From: Streptomyces triculaminicus
GTDB taxonomy: Bacteria > Actinomycetota > Actinomycetes > Streptomycetales > Streptomycetaceae
Reading direction: 5' to 3'
DNA length: 64,000 bases
NCBI RefSeq assembly: GCF_017349075.1
Contig: NZ_JAFMOF010000001.1
Span: 806,001-870,000, forward strand
The position numbers and the translations under genes are program-made. Below are positions 17,748 through 28,510 of the stretch, piece after piece (the stretch's first letter is position 1; each line of letters begins with the position of its first letter). The notes beneath the pieces were generated by a model that was not told the DNA's origin, did no database searches, and worked only from the letters and a program-made list of their open reading frames with translations.

Positions 17748-18971
17748 ATGGATGATAAGCGCATGCCGACGCGTGCCGCCTTCCCACGCCTCACGGCGGC
17801 CATGGCCGCGCTGAGCTGCGCCGTGGCGGTTTCGGTGACGACGGGAGGCGGTGGCGCCGTCGCCCGCTCCCCTGTAGAGGACCTCGTTTCGGAACGTACG
17901 GTTCCCGGCGCGGCCGAGCTGTCACAAGACGCTCATGGGGCGGTCCGGTTCACCACGGCGGGCGTCGCGGACGTCCGTACCGGACGCCGCATCCTTCCCA
18001 CCGACCGCTTCCGCGCCGGGAGCATCACCAAGACGGTCATCGCCACCGTCGTCCTCCAGCTCGTGGCCGAACACCGGCTCGATCTGGACGATCCGGTCAC
18101 CCGCCACCTCCCGGCCGACGCGGCAGCCGCCCTGCGCCGCTCAGGGCCCGATCGCTCGGAATACGAACGCCCAGGGCACGACCTCCCGGAACACGACCGC
18201 CCGGTCACGGTCCGCCAACTCCTCGGGCACACCAGCGGCCTTTTCTCCTACACCGACGACAGCGCCTTCTTCGGTCGCGTCTTCGGCGCCGGCTTCGCCG
18301 CCCACCGCTACGAGCGCCACACCGCCGGCACCCTGCTGCGGACCGCGCTCGCCCACCCCGCGTACGCGCCGCCCGGCAGCGGCTACCGCTACTCCAACAC
18401 CGACTACCTCCTCCTCGGCATGGTCATCCGTCAGGTCACCGGACGGTCCTACGCCACCGAGGCCCGGCACCGGGTCATCACCCCCCTGCGCCTCACCGGC
18501 ACCAGCTTCCCCGGCGTCCGGACCACGCTCCCCGCCCCGCACGGCCGGGCGTACAGCCCGTCAGGCCCCGGCCGGGACGACGGGGTCACCGACGTCACGG
18601 ACCTCAACCCGTCCGCCGCGGGCGCCGCGGGCGAGCTGGTCTCCACCCTCCCCGACCTCAACCGTTTCTTCGCTGCCCTGCTCGGCGGGGGCCTGCTGCC
18701 CCCGGCGCAGCTGCGGGCCATGCGGGACACCACGGCGTCCGGCGGCCGGTACGGCCTGGGCCTGTTCCCCGTCCGGCTGCCCTGCCGGCGCACGGTGTGG
18801 GGGCACAACGGCGAGATCAACGGCTCGTACGTACAGACCCTCGCCACCGCCGACGGCCGACGTGTGGTCAGCTACCGCGCCAACAGCGACGCGGACATCT
18901 CCCGGACGGCCGAAGCGAAGCTCCTGAGCACGGCGTTCTGCCCCACCCACCGCACCGGCCGGACCGGCTAG
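17748..18971 (+). CDS. Secreted serine hydrolase (beta-lactamase / D,D-carboxypeptidase family)
   Basis: The 407-residue protein has a signal peptide (hydrophobic stretch at about residues 14-38). A class C beta-lactamase-like domain follows: Ser92-x-x-Lys95 in GSITK, YSN in YRYSNTDY, and HNG in WGHNGEI as the third motif. Members hydrolyse D-alanyl peptides, esters or beta-lactams. An ATG at 17763 is an alternative start that gives a cleaner signal peptide. The gene converges on glpD and their stop codons overlap in the last four bases. No regulatory partner is adjacent. Confidence 0.88.
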   Translation: MDDKRMPTRAAFPRLTAAMAALSCAVAVSVTTGGGGAVARSPVEDLVSERTVPGAAELSQDAHGAVRFTTAGVADVRTGRRILPTDRFRAGSITKTVIATVVLQLVAEHRLDLDDPVTRHLPADAAAALRRSGPDRSEYERPGHDLPEHDRPVTVRQLLGHTSGLFSYTDDSAFFGRVFGAGFAAHRYERHTAGTLLRTALAHPAYAPPGSGYRYSNTDYLLLGMVIRQVTGRSYATEARHRVITPLRLTGTSFPGVRTTLPAPHGRAYSPSGPGRDDGVTDVTDLNPSAAGAAGELVSTLPDLNRFFAALLGGGLLPPAQLRAMRDTTASGGRYGLGLFPVRLPCRRTVWGHNGEINGSYVQTLATADGRRVVSYRANSDADISRTAEAKLLSTAFCPTHRTGRTG

Positions 18972-20677
18972 ACCGGCTGGATCTCCGGCGCCCCCAGCCG
19001 GGCCGCGTCCGCCGTCAGGTCGTCGGGCTGCCGCTGCGACTCGCGCTCGGCCTCCACGCGCTTCTCGTAGTGCTCGACCTCCTTGTCGACCTGCGCCGCG
19101 TCCCAGCCCAGCACGGGCGCGATGAGCTCGGCGGTCTCCCGGGCGCTGCGCGTCCCCCGGTCGAAGGTCTCGATCGAGATCCGTGTCCGCCGCGTGAGGA
19201 CGTCGTCGAGATGGCGCGCCCCCTCGTGCGAGGCGGCGTAGACGACCTCCGCGCGCAGATAGTCCTCGGCCCCGGTCAGCGGCTCGCCGAGCGCGGGGTC
19301 GGCCAGGACGTAGGAGAGCACCTCGTCCACCAGCGAGCCGTAGCGGTTGAGCAGGTGCTCCACGCGGGCCACGTGCAGGCCCGTGCGCCGCGCGAGCTGG
19401 GCGCGGCCGTTCCACAGCGCGCGGTAGCCCTCGGCGCCCACCAGGGGGACGTCCTCCGTGACGCAGTCCGCCACCCGCTGGGCGAGCCCGTGCACCGCCT
19501 CGTCCACGGCGTCCTTCGCCATCACGCGGTACGTGGTGTACTTGCCGCCCGCCACGACCACGAGCCCGGGCACCGGATGGGCCACGGTGTGCTCTCGTGA
19601 GAGCTTGCTGGTGGCGTCCGACTCGCCGGCCAGCAGCGGGCGCAGCCCCGCGTAGACGCCCTGCACGTCGTCGCGCGTCAGGGGGACCGCGAGCACGGAG
19701 TTCACGTGCTCCAGCAGGTAGTCGATGTCGGCGCTGGAGGCGGCGGGGTGGGCCTTGTCCAGGTCCCAGTCGGTGTCCGTGGTGCCGATGATCCAGTGCC
19801 TGCCCCAGGGGATCACGAAGAGCACGCTCTTCTCCGTGCGCAGGATCAGGCCCGTGGTGGAGTGGATGCGGTCCTTGGGCACGACCAGGTGGATGCCCTT
19901 GGAGGCGCGTACGTGGAACTGTCCGCGTTCGGCGATGAGCTGCTGGGTGTCGTCCGTCCACACTCCGGTGGCGTTGACGATCTGGCGGGCGCGGACCTCG
20001 AATTCGCCGCCCTGTTCCAGGTCCCGTACGCGCACCCCGACCACGCGCTCGCCCTCGCGCAGGAAGCCCACGACCCGCGCCCGGTTGGCGACGTCGGCGC
20101 CGTAGGCGGCGGCCGTGCGCACGAGGGTGGTGACGTAGCGCGCGTCGTCCATCTGGGCGTCGTAGTACTGCAGGGCGCCGATCAGGGCGTCCTTGCGCAG
20201 GCACGGCGCGACGCTCAGCGCCTTCCTGCGGGTGAGGTGACGGTGCGTGGGCAGGCCGCGGCCATGGCCGGAGGAGACGGACATCGCGTCGTAGAGGGCC
20301 ACGCCCGACCCGGCGTAGAAGCGCTCCCAGCCTCTGTGCTGGAGCGGGTAGAGGAAGGGCACGGGCTTCACCAGGTGCGGGGCGAGCCGCTGCAGCAGCA
20401 GGCCGCGCTCCTTCAGGGCCTCGCGCACCAGGGCGAAGTCCAGCATCTCCAGGTAGCGCAGGCCGCCGTGGATGAGCTTGCTGGACCGGCTGGAGGTGCC
20501 CGCGGCCCAGTCGCGCGCCTCGACGAGCCCGGTCGTGAGCCCGCGCGTGGCCGCGTCCAGCGCGGTGCCCGCGCCGACGACGCCGGCGCCGACCACCAGG
20601 ATGTCCAGTTCCCGCTCCGCCATCCGGGCGAGCGCCTCACCGCGCTCGGCCGGACCGAGTGTCGCCGTCCTCACCAT
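18968..20677 (-). CDS. glpD: Glycerol-3-phosphate dehydrogenase (FAD-dependent)
   Basis: The 569-residue flavoprotein oxidises sn-glycerol-3-phosphate to dihydroxyacetone phosphate at the membrane and feeds electrons to quinone. The FAD motif VVGAGVVGAGTALDAA lies near residue 28. The family signatures SSKLIHGGLRYL and a C-terminal DAO_C domain are present. Length is normal for GlpD. The ATG at 20677 has a GGGAGGC site. It is a single-gene unit here, without glpF or glpK beside it. It is divergent from the nucleotide-sugar dehydrogenase homologue across 285 bp that hold AT-rich, promoter-like sequence around 20880-20900. Confidence 0.95.
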   Translation of the reverse strand: MVRTATLGPAERGEALARMAERELDILVVGAGVVGAGTALDAATRGLTTGLVEARDWAAGTSSRSSKLIHGGLRYLEMLDFALVREALKERGLLLQRLAPHLVKPVPFLYPLQHRGWERFYAGSGVALYDAMSVSSGHGRGLPTHRHLTRRKALSVAPCLRKDALIGALQYYDAQMDDARYVTTLVRTAAAYGADVANRARVVGFLREGERVVGVRVRDLEQGGEFEVRARQIVNATGVWTDDTQQLIAERGQFHVRASKGIHLVVPKDRIHSTTGLILRTEKSVLFVIPWGRHWIIGTTDTDWDLDKAHPAASSADIDYLLEHVNSVLAVPLTRDDVQGVYAGLRPLLAGESDATSKLSREHTVAHPVPGLVVVAGGKYTTYRVMAKDAVDEAVHGLAQRVADCVTEDVPLVGAEGYRALWNGRAQLARRTGLHVARVEHLLNRYGSLVDEVLSYVLADPALGEPLTGAEDYLRAEVVYAASHEGARHLDDVLTRRTRISIETFDRGTRSARETAELIAPVLGWDAAQVDKEVEHYEKRVEAERESQRQPDDLTADAARLGAPEIQPV

Positions 20678-20962
20678 TGCCTCCCGCCTGACCGCTCTCG
20701 CCGTCGTTGCCGGTGACCCGTCACTGCCGCCGCCGCACGCCGCCCGTCGCTCCCTCGCCGCGCCGGGCGGGCACCCGTCCTCCTTCGATGCTGCCCCAGA
20801 TCCGCCGTGCGGGCCGCGCCGGAACCGCGTCACCACCCCGGCGCGGCACCGACTCTCCCACGGCAATACCGGAAAACAGTCATATATCCGCCTAACCTGA
20901 TGTAACGGCCTACCCGCCGGAAACCCGCCGGTAATCCCCTCCGGGAAGGACCGCCTCCCCCT

Positions 20963-22231
20963 ATGCCCGCAGATCTCGCCGTCATCGGTCTCGGCCACCT
21001 GGGACTGCCCCTCGCCCAGGCCGCCACCGCCGCCGCCATCGCCACCGTCGGCTACGACACCGACCCCCGGAGGGTCGCCGAGCTGCGGGCCGGCCGCGTC
21101 CCCTCCGAGGTCTGCGACGGATCCCTGACCGCCGCCGGCATCCGCCGCATGCTCTCGGCCGGCTTCCGCGCCACGACCGAGGACGCCGAGCTCGGCAGGG
21201 TGCGTACGGCCGTGATCTGCGCCCCCACCCGGCTCGGCGAGGACCGGGCGCTGGACCTGAGCCCCATCGGCGAGGCCGCCCGTGCCCTCGCGGCCCGGCT
21301 GCGCCCGCGCACCACCGTGCTCCTGGAGTCCGCCGTCTACCCCGGCACCACGGAGGACTACCTCCGCCCCATCCTCGAGGAGGGCTCCGGCCTGCGCGCC
21401 GGCAAGGACTTCCACCTCGCCTACTCCCCCAGCCGCCTCGACCCCGGCAACCGCGAGTACGGCTACACCAACACCCCCAAGGTCATCGGCGGCCTCACCC
21501 CGGCCTGCACGGAGGCCGCGGCCGCCTTCTACGGACGCATCTGCGAACGCGTCGTCCGCGCGCGCGGCCCCCGGGAGGCCGAGGCGGTCAAGGTGCTGGA
21601 GACCAACTACCGGCACGTCAACATCGCGCTCGCCAACGAGATGGCCGTCTTCTGCCACGACATCGGCGTCGACCTCTGGGACGTCGTGCGCTGCGCCGAG
21701 ACCAAGCCGTTCGGCTTCCAGGCCTTCCGCCCGGGCCCGGGCGTGGGCGGCCACGGGGTGCCCATCGACCCCAACTACATCTCCTACAGGGGCCGCAGCC
21801 TCGGCTACCCGCTGCGCATGGTGGAGCTGGCGCAGGAGGTCAACGGCCGGATGCCGCGCTACGTCATCCAGCGCTGCGCCACCCTGCTCAACGAGCACGG
21901 CAAGTCCGCGCGCGGGGCCCGCGTGCTGCTGCTGGGCGTCGGCTACAAGGCCGACCTGGGCGACCAGGAGGGCTCGCCCGCCCGGGAGATCGCCGCCCGG
22001 CTGACGGAGATGGGCGCCCAGCTGAGGTACCACGACCCGCACGTGCCGCAGTGGCGCGTCCTGGGCCAGCCCGTGCCCCGAGCCGACTGCCCGCTGGAGG
22101 CCGCTGCCGCCGCCGACCTGACGGTGCTTCTCCAGCACCACCGCTCGTACGACCTGCAGGGGCTCACGGTCAAGGCCCAGCTCCTGCTGGACACCCGCGG
22201 CGCGAGCCCCGCCGGCGCCCACCGGCTCTAG
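20963..22231 (+). CDS. UDP-glucose/GDP-mannose dehydrogenase homologue lacking catalytic Cys
   Basis: The 422-residue protein has the three-domain nucleotide-sugar dehydrogenase fold: N-terminal Rossmann motif GLGHLGLPLA, central helix with KVLETNYRHVNIALANE, and C-terminal nucleotide-sugar domain (GVGYKADLGDQEGSPA). In active enzymes the motif GPGxGGxCxPxDP carries the nucleophilic cysteine. Here it reads GPGVGGHGVPIDP, with glycine at that position (about residue 266, codon GGG near 21757). Four-electron oxidation to a uronic acid should therefore be impossible by the usual mechanism. It may perform only the first oxidation, another dehydrogenation, or be non-catalytic. The ribosome binding site is weak (AAGGA, about 14 bp upstream). 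No glycosyltransferases are adjacent. Confidence 0.88.
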   Translation: MPADLAVIGLGHLGLPLAQAATAAAIATVGYDTDPRRVAELRAGRVPSEVCDGSLTAAGIRRMLSAGFRATTEDAELGRVRTAVICAPTRLGEDRALDLSPIGEAARALAARLRPRTTVLLESAVYPGTTEDYLRPILEEGSGLRAGKDFHLAYSPSRLDPGNREYGYTNTPKVIGGLTPACTEAAAAFYGRICERVVRARGPREAEAVKVLETNYRHVNIALANEMAVFCHDIGVDLWDVVRCAETKPFGFQAFRPGPGVGGHGVPIDPNYISYRGRSLGYPLRMVELAQEVNGRMPRYVIQRCATLLNEHGKSARGARVLLLGVGYKADLGDQEGSPAREIAARLTEMGAQLRYHDPHVPQWRVLGQPVPRADCPLEAAAAADLTVLLQHHRSYDLQGLTVKAQLLLDTRGASPAGAHRL

Positions 22232-22277
22232 GCCTGGGGTTGTACGGCCTGTCGAAAGCCCGTCCCTACAGCCGCCC

Positions 22278-23378
22278 CTACAGCCGTCCCGACAGCATCC
22301 GGGGCTGCGCGTCCAGGACCGTGCGCAGCGAGGCGAAGTTCTCCACGCAACGCCCGGTGCCGACGGCCACGCAGTCGAGCGGCTCGTCGGCGACGATCAC
22401 CGGAATGTCGAGCTCCTGGCTCAGCCGCACGTCGAGGCCGCGCAGCAACGCGCCGCCGCCGGTCAGGACGATGCCGCGGTCCATGATGTCGCCGGACAGC
22501 TCGGGCGGCGTCTCGTCGAGGGTCTGGCGCACGGCCATCACGATCGCGTCCACCGGCTCGGTCAGGGCGTGCCGGATCTCGTCGGCGGTCAGCTCCAGCG
22601 TCTTGGGCAGGCCGCTGACCTGGTCGCGGCCCCGGATGGTGAGCCGGTCCCCGGGCCGCAGGCCCTGGGTCTCCTCCGGGTCGCCGCCGGCCGCGTCCGA
22701 CGACGAGTAGCCGGTGGGCGAGGCCGAGCCGATGCTCATCTTGATCTCCTCGGCGGTGCGTTCACCGATCGCGAGGGCGTACTCCTTCTTGATGTACGAC
22801 ATGATCGCCGCGTCCATCGCGTCGCCGGCCGTCCGCACCGAGCGCGCGGTGACGATGCCGCCCAGGGAGATCACGGCGACCTCGGTGGTGCCGCCGCCGA
22901 TGTCGACGACCATGCAGCCGGTGGGCTCGCTGACCGGCAGGCCCGCGCCGATCGCCGCCGCCATCGGCTCCTCGACCAGGTGCACCTGACGGGCTCCGGC
23001 CTGCGACGCGGCCTCGATGACGGCGCGACGCTCGACGCCCGTGATGCCGGACGGGACGCACACCACGACGCGCGGCCGGGAGAAGCGGCGGTTGCCCATG
23101 ACCTTCTTGATGAAGTGCCGCAGCATCCGCTCGGCCACCTCGAAGTCGGCGATGACGCCGTCCCGCATCGGGCGGATGGCCACGATGTTCGAGGGCGTGC
23201 GGCCGATGGTCTCCTTGGCCTCGAAGCCGACCGACAGCACGCTGCCGTCCTCGGCGTTGACGGCGACGACCGACGGTTCGTTGAGCACCACCCCCTTCCC
23301 CCGCACATACACCAGCGTGTTGGCGGTGCCGAGGTCGATGCCCATGTCCCTGCCGCTGAACGACTTGCTTTGCGCCAT
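22278..23378 (-). CDS. MreB-like actin homologue
   Basis: The 366-residue bacterial actin shows phosphate-1 motif [12 protein letters not shown], phosphate-2 [11 protein letters not shown] and adenosine motif [11 protein letters not shown]. MreB-type proteins form membrane-associated filaments that direct wall synthesis. In Streptomyces they act in spore-wall formation and stress resistance rather than in rod growth. This copy is not followed by mreC, mreD or pbp2, so it may be an Mbl-like paralogue rather than the main MreB. An extra Ser/Gly/Asp-rich loop ([20 protein letters not shown]) sits before the usual RGRDxVSGLPK segment. The ATG at 23378 lies after the guaB3 terminator. Confidence 0.9.
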   Translation of the reverse strand: MAQSKSFSGRDMGIDLGTANTLVYVRGKGVVLNEPSVVAVNAEDGSVLSVGFEAKETIGRTPSNIVAIRPMRDGVIADFEVAERMLRHFIKKVMGNRRFSRPRVVVCVPSGITGVERRAVIEAASQAGARQVHLVEEPMAAAIGAGLPVSEPTGCMVVDIGGGTTEVAVISLGGIVTARSVRTAGDAMDAAIMSYIKKEYALAIGERTAEEIKMSIGSASPTGYSSSDAAGGDPEETQGLRPGDRLTIRGRDQVSGLPKTLELTADEIRHALTEPVDAIVMAVRQTLDETPPELSGDIMDRGIVLTGGGALLRGLDVRLSQELDIPVIVADEPLDCVAVGTGRCVENFASLRTVLDAQPRMLSGRL

Positions 23379-23465
23379 AAGTCGCCAGTATTCCCTATGC
23401 TCGAACCTTTATACGGAGCGAACAGAGCGAACAACCCCCGCAGTCACGACAAGGCGACACGGCAA

Positions 23466-23497
23466 AGGGCCCGGACCGCCGAAGCGGCCCGGGCCCT
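23466..23497 (-). terminator. Strong hairpin terminator after guaB3
   Basis: The arms AGGGCCCGGACCGC and GCGGCCCGGGCCCT form a 14-bp stem with one mismatch around a CGAA tetraloop. It lies 23 bp past the guaB3 stop codon and before the MreB-like gene. Confidence 0.8.
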
Positions 23498-23519
23498 GCG
23501 CGAAGTCACCGACGAGGCG

Positions 23520-24647
23520 TCAGCGCTTGTCGTGCTGCGACGGAGCGACCGTCACCTCGACACGCTGGAACTCCTTCAGGTCGCTGTAGCCGGTGGTGGC
23601 CATGGCGCGGCGCAGGGCGCCGAACATGTTCATGGAGCCGTCCGGGGTGTGCGAGGGACCGGTGAGGATCTCCTCGGTGGAGCCGACCGTGCCCAGGTTC
23701 ATGCGCTTGCCGCGCGGCACGTCCTCGTGGACGGCCTCCATGCCCCAGTGGAAGCCCCGGCCCGGCGCGTCGGTGGCGCGGGCGAGCGGGGAGCCCATCA
23801 TCACGGCGTCGGCACCGCAGGCGATGGCCTTGGGCAGGTCGCCGGACCAGCCCACGCCACCGTCGGCGATGACGTGGACGTAGCGGCCGCCGGACTCGTC
23901 CATGTAGTCGCGGCGGGCGGCGGCGACGTCGGCGACGGCGGTCGCCATCGGGACCTGGATGCCCAGGACGTTACGGGTGGTGTGCGCGGCGCCACCGCCG
24001 AAGCCGACGAGGACACCGGCGGCACCGGTCCGCATCAGGTGCAGGGCGGCGGTGTACGTGGCGCAGCCGCCGACGATGACCGGCACGTCGAGCTCGTAGA
24101 TGAACTGCTTCAGGTTCAGCGGCTCGGAGGCGCCGGAGACGTGCTCGGCGGAGACCGTCGTGCCGCGGATGACGAAGATGTCCACGCCGGCGTCGACGAC
24201 GGCCTTGGAGAACTGCGCGGTGCGCTGCGGGGAGAGCGCGGCGGCGGTCACGACACCGGAGTCGCGGACCTCCTTGATGCGCTGCCCGATCAGCTCTTCC
24301 TTGATCGACTCGGCGTAGATCTCCTGGAGACGCTTGGTCGCGGCGGTCTCGTCCAGTTCGGCGATCTCGGCGAGCAGCGGCTCCGGGTCCTCGTGGCGGG
24401 TCCACAGACCCTCGAGGTTCAGCACGCCCAGGCCGCCCAGCTCACCGATGCGGATGGCGGTCTCGGGCGAGACGACCGAGTCCATGGGGGCGGCCAGGAA
24501 CGGCAGCTCGAAGCGGTAGGCGTCGATCTGCCAGGCGATCGAGACCTCCTTGGGGTCGCGGGTACGGCGACTCGGGACGACGGCGATGTCGTCGAACGCG
24601 TACGCCCGGCGGCCGCGCTTGCCGCGCCCGATCTCGATCTCAGTCAC
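23520..24647 (-). CDS. guaB3: GuaB3-family IMP dehydrogenase-related protein
   Basis: The 375-residue TIM-barrel protein belongs to the actinobacterial GuaB3 family. It aligns with IMP dehydrogenase but lacks the CBS module. The IMPDH catalytic loop GxGSICTT is replaced by GFGGGAAHTT, so the thioimidate cysteine is missing and classical IMPDH activity is not expected. Its actual reaction in actinobacteria is unsettled. The GTG at 24647 has an AAAGG site eight bases upstream. It lies downstream of guaB in the same direction, separated by a hairpin, and so shares the purine context. Confidence 0.92.
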   Translation of the reverse strand: MTEIEIGRGKRGRRAYAFDDIAVVPSRRTRDPKEVSIAWQIDAYRFELPFLAAPMDSVVSPETAIRIGELGGLGVLNLEGLWTRHEDPEPLLAEIAELDETAATKRLQEIYAESIKEELIGQRIKEVRDSGVVTAAALSPQRTAQFSKAVVDAGVDIFVIRGTTVSAEHVSGASEPLNLKQFIYELDVPVIVGGCATYTAALHLMRTGAAGVLVGFGGGAAHTTRNVLGIQVPMATAVADVAAARRDYMDESGGRYVHVIADGGVGWSGDLPKAIACGADAVMMGSPLARATDAPGRGFHWGMEAVHEDVPRGKRMNLGTVGSTEEILTGPSHTPDGSMNMFGALRRAMATTGYSDLKEFQRVEVTVAPSQHDKR

Positions 24648-24708
24648 GTCTGTGGCCTTTCACTTTCCTTGGCGCTCCGTCTGCCGCATACCAGTATCCC
24701 CGACGCGG

Positions 24709-24740
24709 CGGAGCCCGCGGCCTGGCGGCTGCGGGCTCCG
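24709..24740 (-). terminator. Hairpin between guaB and guaB3
   Basis: The arms GGAGCCCGC and GCGGGCTCC form a 9-bp stem, extended inward by GCC/GGC around a TGGC loop. It begins 26 bp past the guaB stop and may terminate or attenuate transcription into guaB3. Confidence 0.65.
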
Positions 24741-24765
24741 GGGGCGCTGTGCGAAGCTCCTACTA

Positions 24766-26310
<1,545 letters not shown>

Positions 26311-26389
26311 CTAACGGCCGCCACGCGTGTCCCATTCCACGATGACTGAGTCCCGCATCACTTAGAGATTCCTACGAATTCGCACGCGT

Positions 26390-26992
26390 TCACTGCTCGG
26401 CGAGCGCGCGCAGCCTGCTGAGCGCCCGGTGCTGGGCCACCCGCACGGCACCGGGCGACATGCCCAGCATCTGTCCGGTCTCCTCCGCCGTCAGCCCGAC
26501 CGCGACCCGCAGCAGGACCAGCTCGCGCTGGTTCTCCGGCAGGTTGGCGAGCAGTTTCTTGGCCCACTCGGCGTCGCTGCTGAGCAGCGCCCGCTCCTCC
26601 GGCCCCAGCGAGTCGTCGGGCTGCTCGGGCATCTCGTCGGAGGGCACGGCCGTGCTGCCGGGGTGGCGCATGGCGGCGCGCTGCAGGTCGGCGACCTTGT
26701 GCGCGGCGATGGCCACGACGAAGGCCTCGAAGGGGCGCCCGGTGTCGCGGTAGCGCGGCAGGGCGCACAGCACCGCGAGGCAGACCTCCTGGGCGAGGTC
26801 GTCCACGAAGTGCCGGGCGTCGCCCGGCAGCCGCGACAGCCGGGTGCGGCAGTAGCGCAGGGCGAGCGGGTGCACCAGGGCGAGCAGATCGTGGGTGGCC
26901 CGCCGGTCCCCCTCGACCGCGCGGCTGACGAGGGCGCCGATCTCCCCCGGTCCGGCAGCCACGGGGGGCTCCGGGGTCTCGTCGTCACGCAT
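26390..26992 (-). CDS. shbA: ECF-type RNA polymerase sigma factor, likely ShbA
   Basis: The roughly 200-residue sigma-70 family protein has region 2 ([30 protein letters not shown]) and region 4 ([41 protein letters not shown]). Sequence and position between guaB and bldM match ShbA, which in Streptomyces griseus drives transcription of hrdB, the principal sigma gene. I infer the same role here. The ATG at 26992 follows homologues. A GTG at 27025 with a better GAAGG site would add 11 residues. No anti-sigma gene is adjacent. Confidence 0.85.
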   Translation of the reverse strand: MRDDETPEPPVAAGPGEIGALVSRAVEGDRRATHDLLALVHPLALRYCRTRLSRLPGDARHFVDDLAQEVCLAVLCALPRYRDTGRPFEAFVVAIAAHKVADLQRAAMRHPGSTAVPSDEMPEQPDDSLGPEERALLSSDAEWAKKLLANLPENQRELVLLRVAVGLTAEETGQMLGMSPGAVRVAQHRALSRLRALAEQ

Positions 26993-27455
26993 CGGTCCAT
27001 GGTGCCTTGACGTCAAGCGATCCACGGCATCGCCTTCATCGTTGTACGTCGAACCGTTACGCGTCGGTGTCCTCGCACTCACGTCTCGCGTCGCCCCCTT
27101 CCGGGTATACCCGCCCCGCGCCCACGACTCCACCGATAGCTTGAGCCCGTGCCGCGTGGCATCGGGCAGGGCCTGTCCGTCATGAGGTCTCTTCCGGCCG
27201 AGTGAGAAACCTCGGCCTCCGCCGGGGAGGAGTCACACTCCAAGGATGCGGCATCCCTCGGGGTTTCGGAGTCGGACGCCCGTCACCGGGTGATCGCACG
27301 CCTGAGCGCGCACCCTCGACCGGCGTGATCGCGGACCCGCGACCAGGGGGACCGGGGCCGACGGGGCCGTGAGCGGCGACATGAGGCCGCGGTGCGCACC
27401 ACCTGTCCGAGTGACGCGTACCGCGACCGCACGGCGCCACGCGCCACGTCCCGCC
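26993..27455. other. Intergenic region between bldM stop and sigma factor start
   Basis: No credible coding sequence was found. It should contain the sigma factor promoter. It carries a perfect 12-bp palindrome CGGGTATACCCG at 27102-27113 and a small hairpin at 27196-27217 (GGCCGAG/CTCGGCC) that could end the bldM transcript. Neither is convincing enough to name. Confidence 0.5.
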
Positions 27456-28067
27456 CTAGCGGACCAGACCCCAGCGGAATCCGAGCGCCACCGCGTGGGC
27501 CCGGTCCGAGGCGCCCAGCTTCTTGAACAGTCGCCGGGCGTGGGTCTTGACGGTGTCCTCCGAGAGGAACAGCTCCCGGCCGATCTCGGCGTTGGAGCGC
27601 CCGTGGCTCATGCCCTCCAGCACCTGGATCTCACGCGCGGTGAGCGTGGGCGCCGCGCCCATCTCCGCCGAGCGCAGCCGGCGCGGGGCGAGCCGCCAGG
27701 TCGGGTCGGCGAGGGCCTGGGTCACCGTGGCGCGCAGCTCGGCGCGCGAGGCGTCCTTGTGGAGGTAGCCGCGCGCCCCGGCGGCGACCGCGAGCGCGAC
27801 GCCGTCCAGGTCCTCGGCCACCGTGAGCATGATGATCCGGGCGCCGGGGTCGGCGGAGAGCAGCCGGCGCACGGTCTCCACACCGCCCAGTCCGGGCATG
27901 CGTACGTCCATCAGAATGAGGTCCGAACGATCGGCGCCCCAGCGGCGGAGGACTTCCTCGCCGTTGGCCGCCGTCGTCACGCGCTCGACGCCGGGCACGG
28001 TCGCCACCGCGCGCCTGAGCGCTTCTCGGGCAAGCGGGGAGTCGTCGCAGACGAGGACGGATGTCAT
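27456..28067 (-). CDS. bldM: Developmental response regulator BldM
   Basis: The 203-residue orphan response regulator has an N-terminal receiver domain (Asp54 in ILMDVRMP) and a C-terminal LuxR-type helix-turn-helix (LTAREIQVLEGMSHGRSNAEIGRELFLSEDT). It is near-identical to BldM as I know it from Streptomyces coelicolor. BldM is needed for aerial hyphae formation as a homodimer and for later sporulation genes as a heterodimer with WhiI. It works without canonical phosphorylation. The ATG at 28067 has a GGAGGGC site. An exact BldN-type promoter lies at 28201-28228. The divergent neighbour is whiD. Confidence 0.97.
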   Translation of the reverse strand: MTSVLVCDDSPLAREALRRAVATVPGVERVTTAANGEEVLRRWGADRSDLILMDVRMPGLGGVETVRRLLSADPGARIIMLTVAEDLDGVALAVAAGARGYLHKDASRAELRATVTQALADPTWRLAPRRLRSAEMGAAPTLTAREIQVLEGMSHGRSNAEIGRELFLSEDTVKTHARRLFKKLGASDRAHAVALGFRWGLVR

Positions 28068-28510
28068 GGCCGCCCTCCGCAGCTGATGCGCGTCACCTTG
28101 AGCCTCCAGAGGCTGGTACTGATCGTCACCTGTGCGGTTGACGACGCCCGGGCACCTGCCACCCGCCCGACTGCTTCACGCGTCAACCGTCTCCGCACTC
28201 TCAACGACGGTCACCCGAAAGAGTTACGGTCTCGGTCGGTCGTGTTCGGCACTCTACGTGAGGGCGCGGACACGGAGCAGGGCGCACGGGGGGCGCCCGG
28301 CCCGTGGACCAAGCTATGCCCCATTTGCCCACTCGGGCCTGTTTTTCTTCCCATTTGCTGCTGTCTATGGCTAGATTCGCAATGAGTCATATTTTCATCT
28401 GCTCACATAGCGGATGAACGGCATGGGCACTGCATGAGATCGCTTCGACCAGGTCACCCGTCAAGGTCACAGCACCAATCGCTGCGACGATCGCTTCGAG
28501 GGGATAAGCA
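28068..28510. promoter_or_regulatory. bldM-whiD divergent regulatory region
   Basis: This 443-bp region separates two developmental genes. Besides the BldN-type promoter of bldM, it contains two TCACCCG motifs at 28211-28217 and 28454-28460. These resemble half of the BldM recognition palindrome as I recall it. The part before whiD is unusually AT-rich for the genome (28320-28420) and probably carries the whiD promoters. Confidence 0.6.
28201..28228 (-). promoter_or_regulatory. BldN-type promoter of bldM
   Basis: On the minus strand a -35 CGTAAC (28228-28223) is followed after exactly 16 bp by a -10 CGTTGA (28206-28201). This matches the published consensus for sigma BldN, which is known to transcribe bldM. 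The predicted start lies about 125 bp before the bldM ATG. Confidence 0.85.

Noticed and set aside
27180..27440. 86-residue minus-strand open frame after bldM
   Set aside because: It is a Pro/Arg/Gly-rich product with no conserved look and no ribosome binding site. It is probably non-coding.
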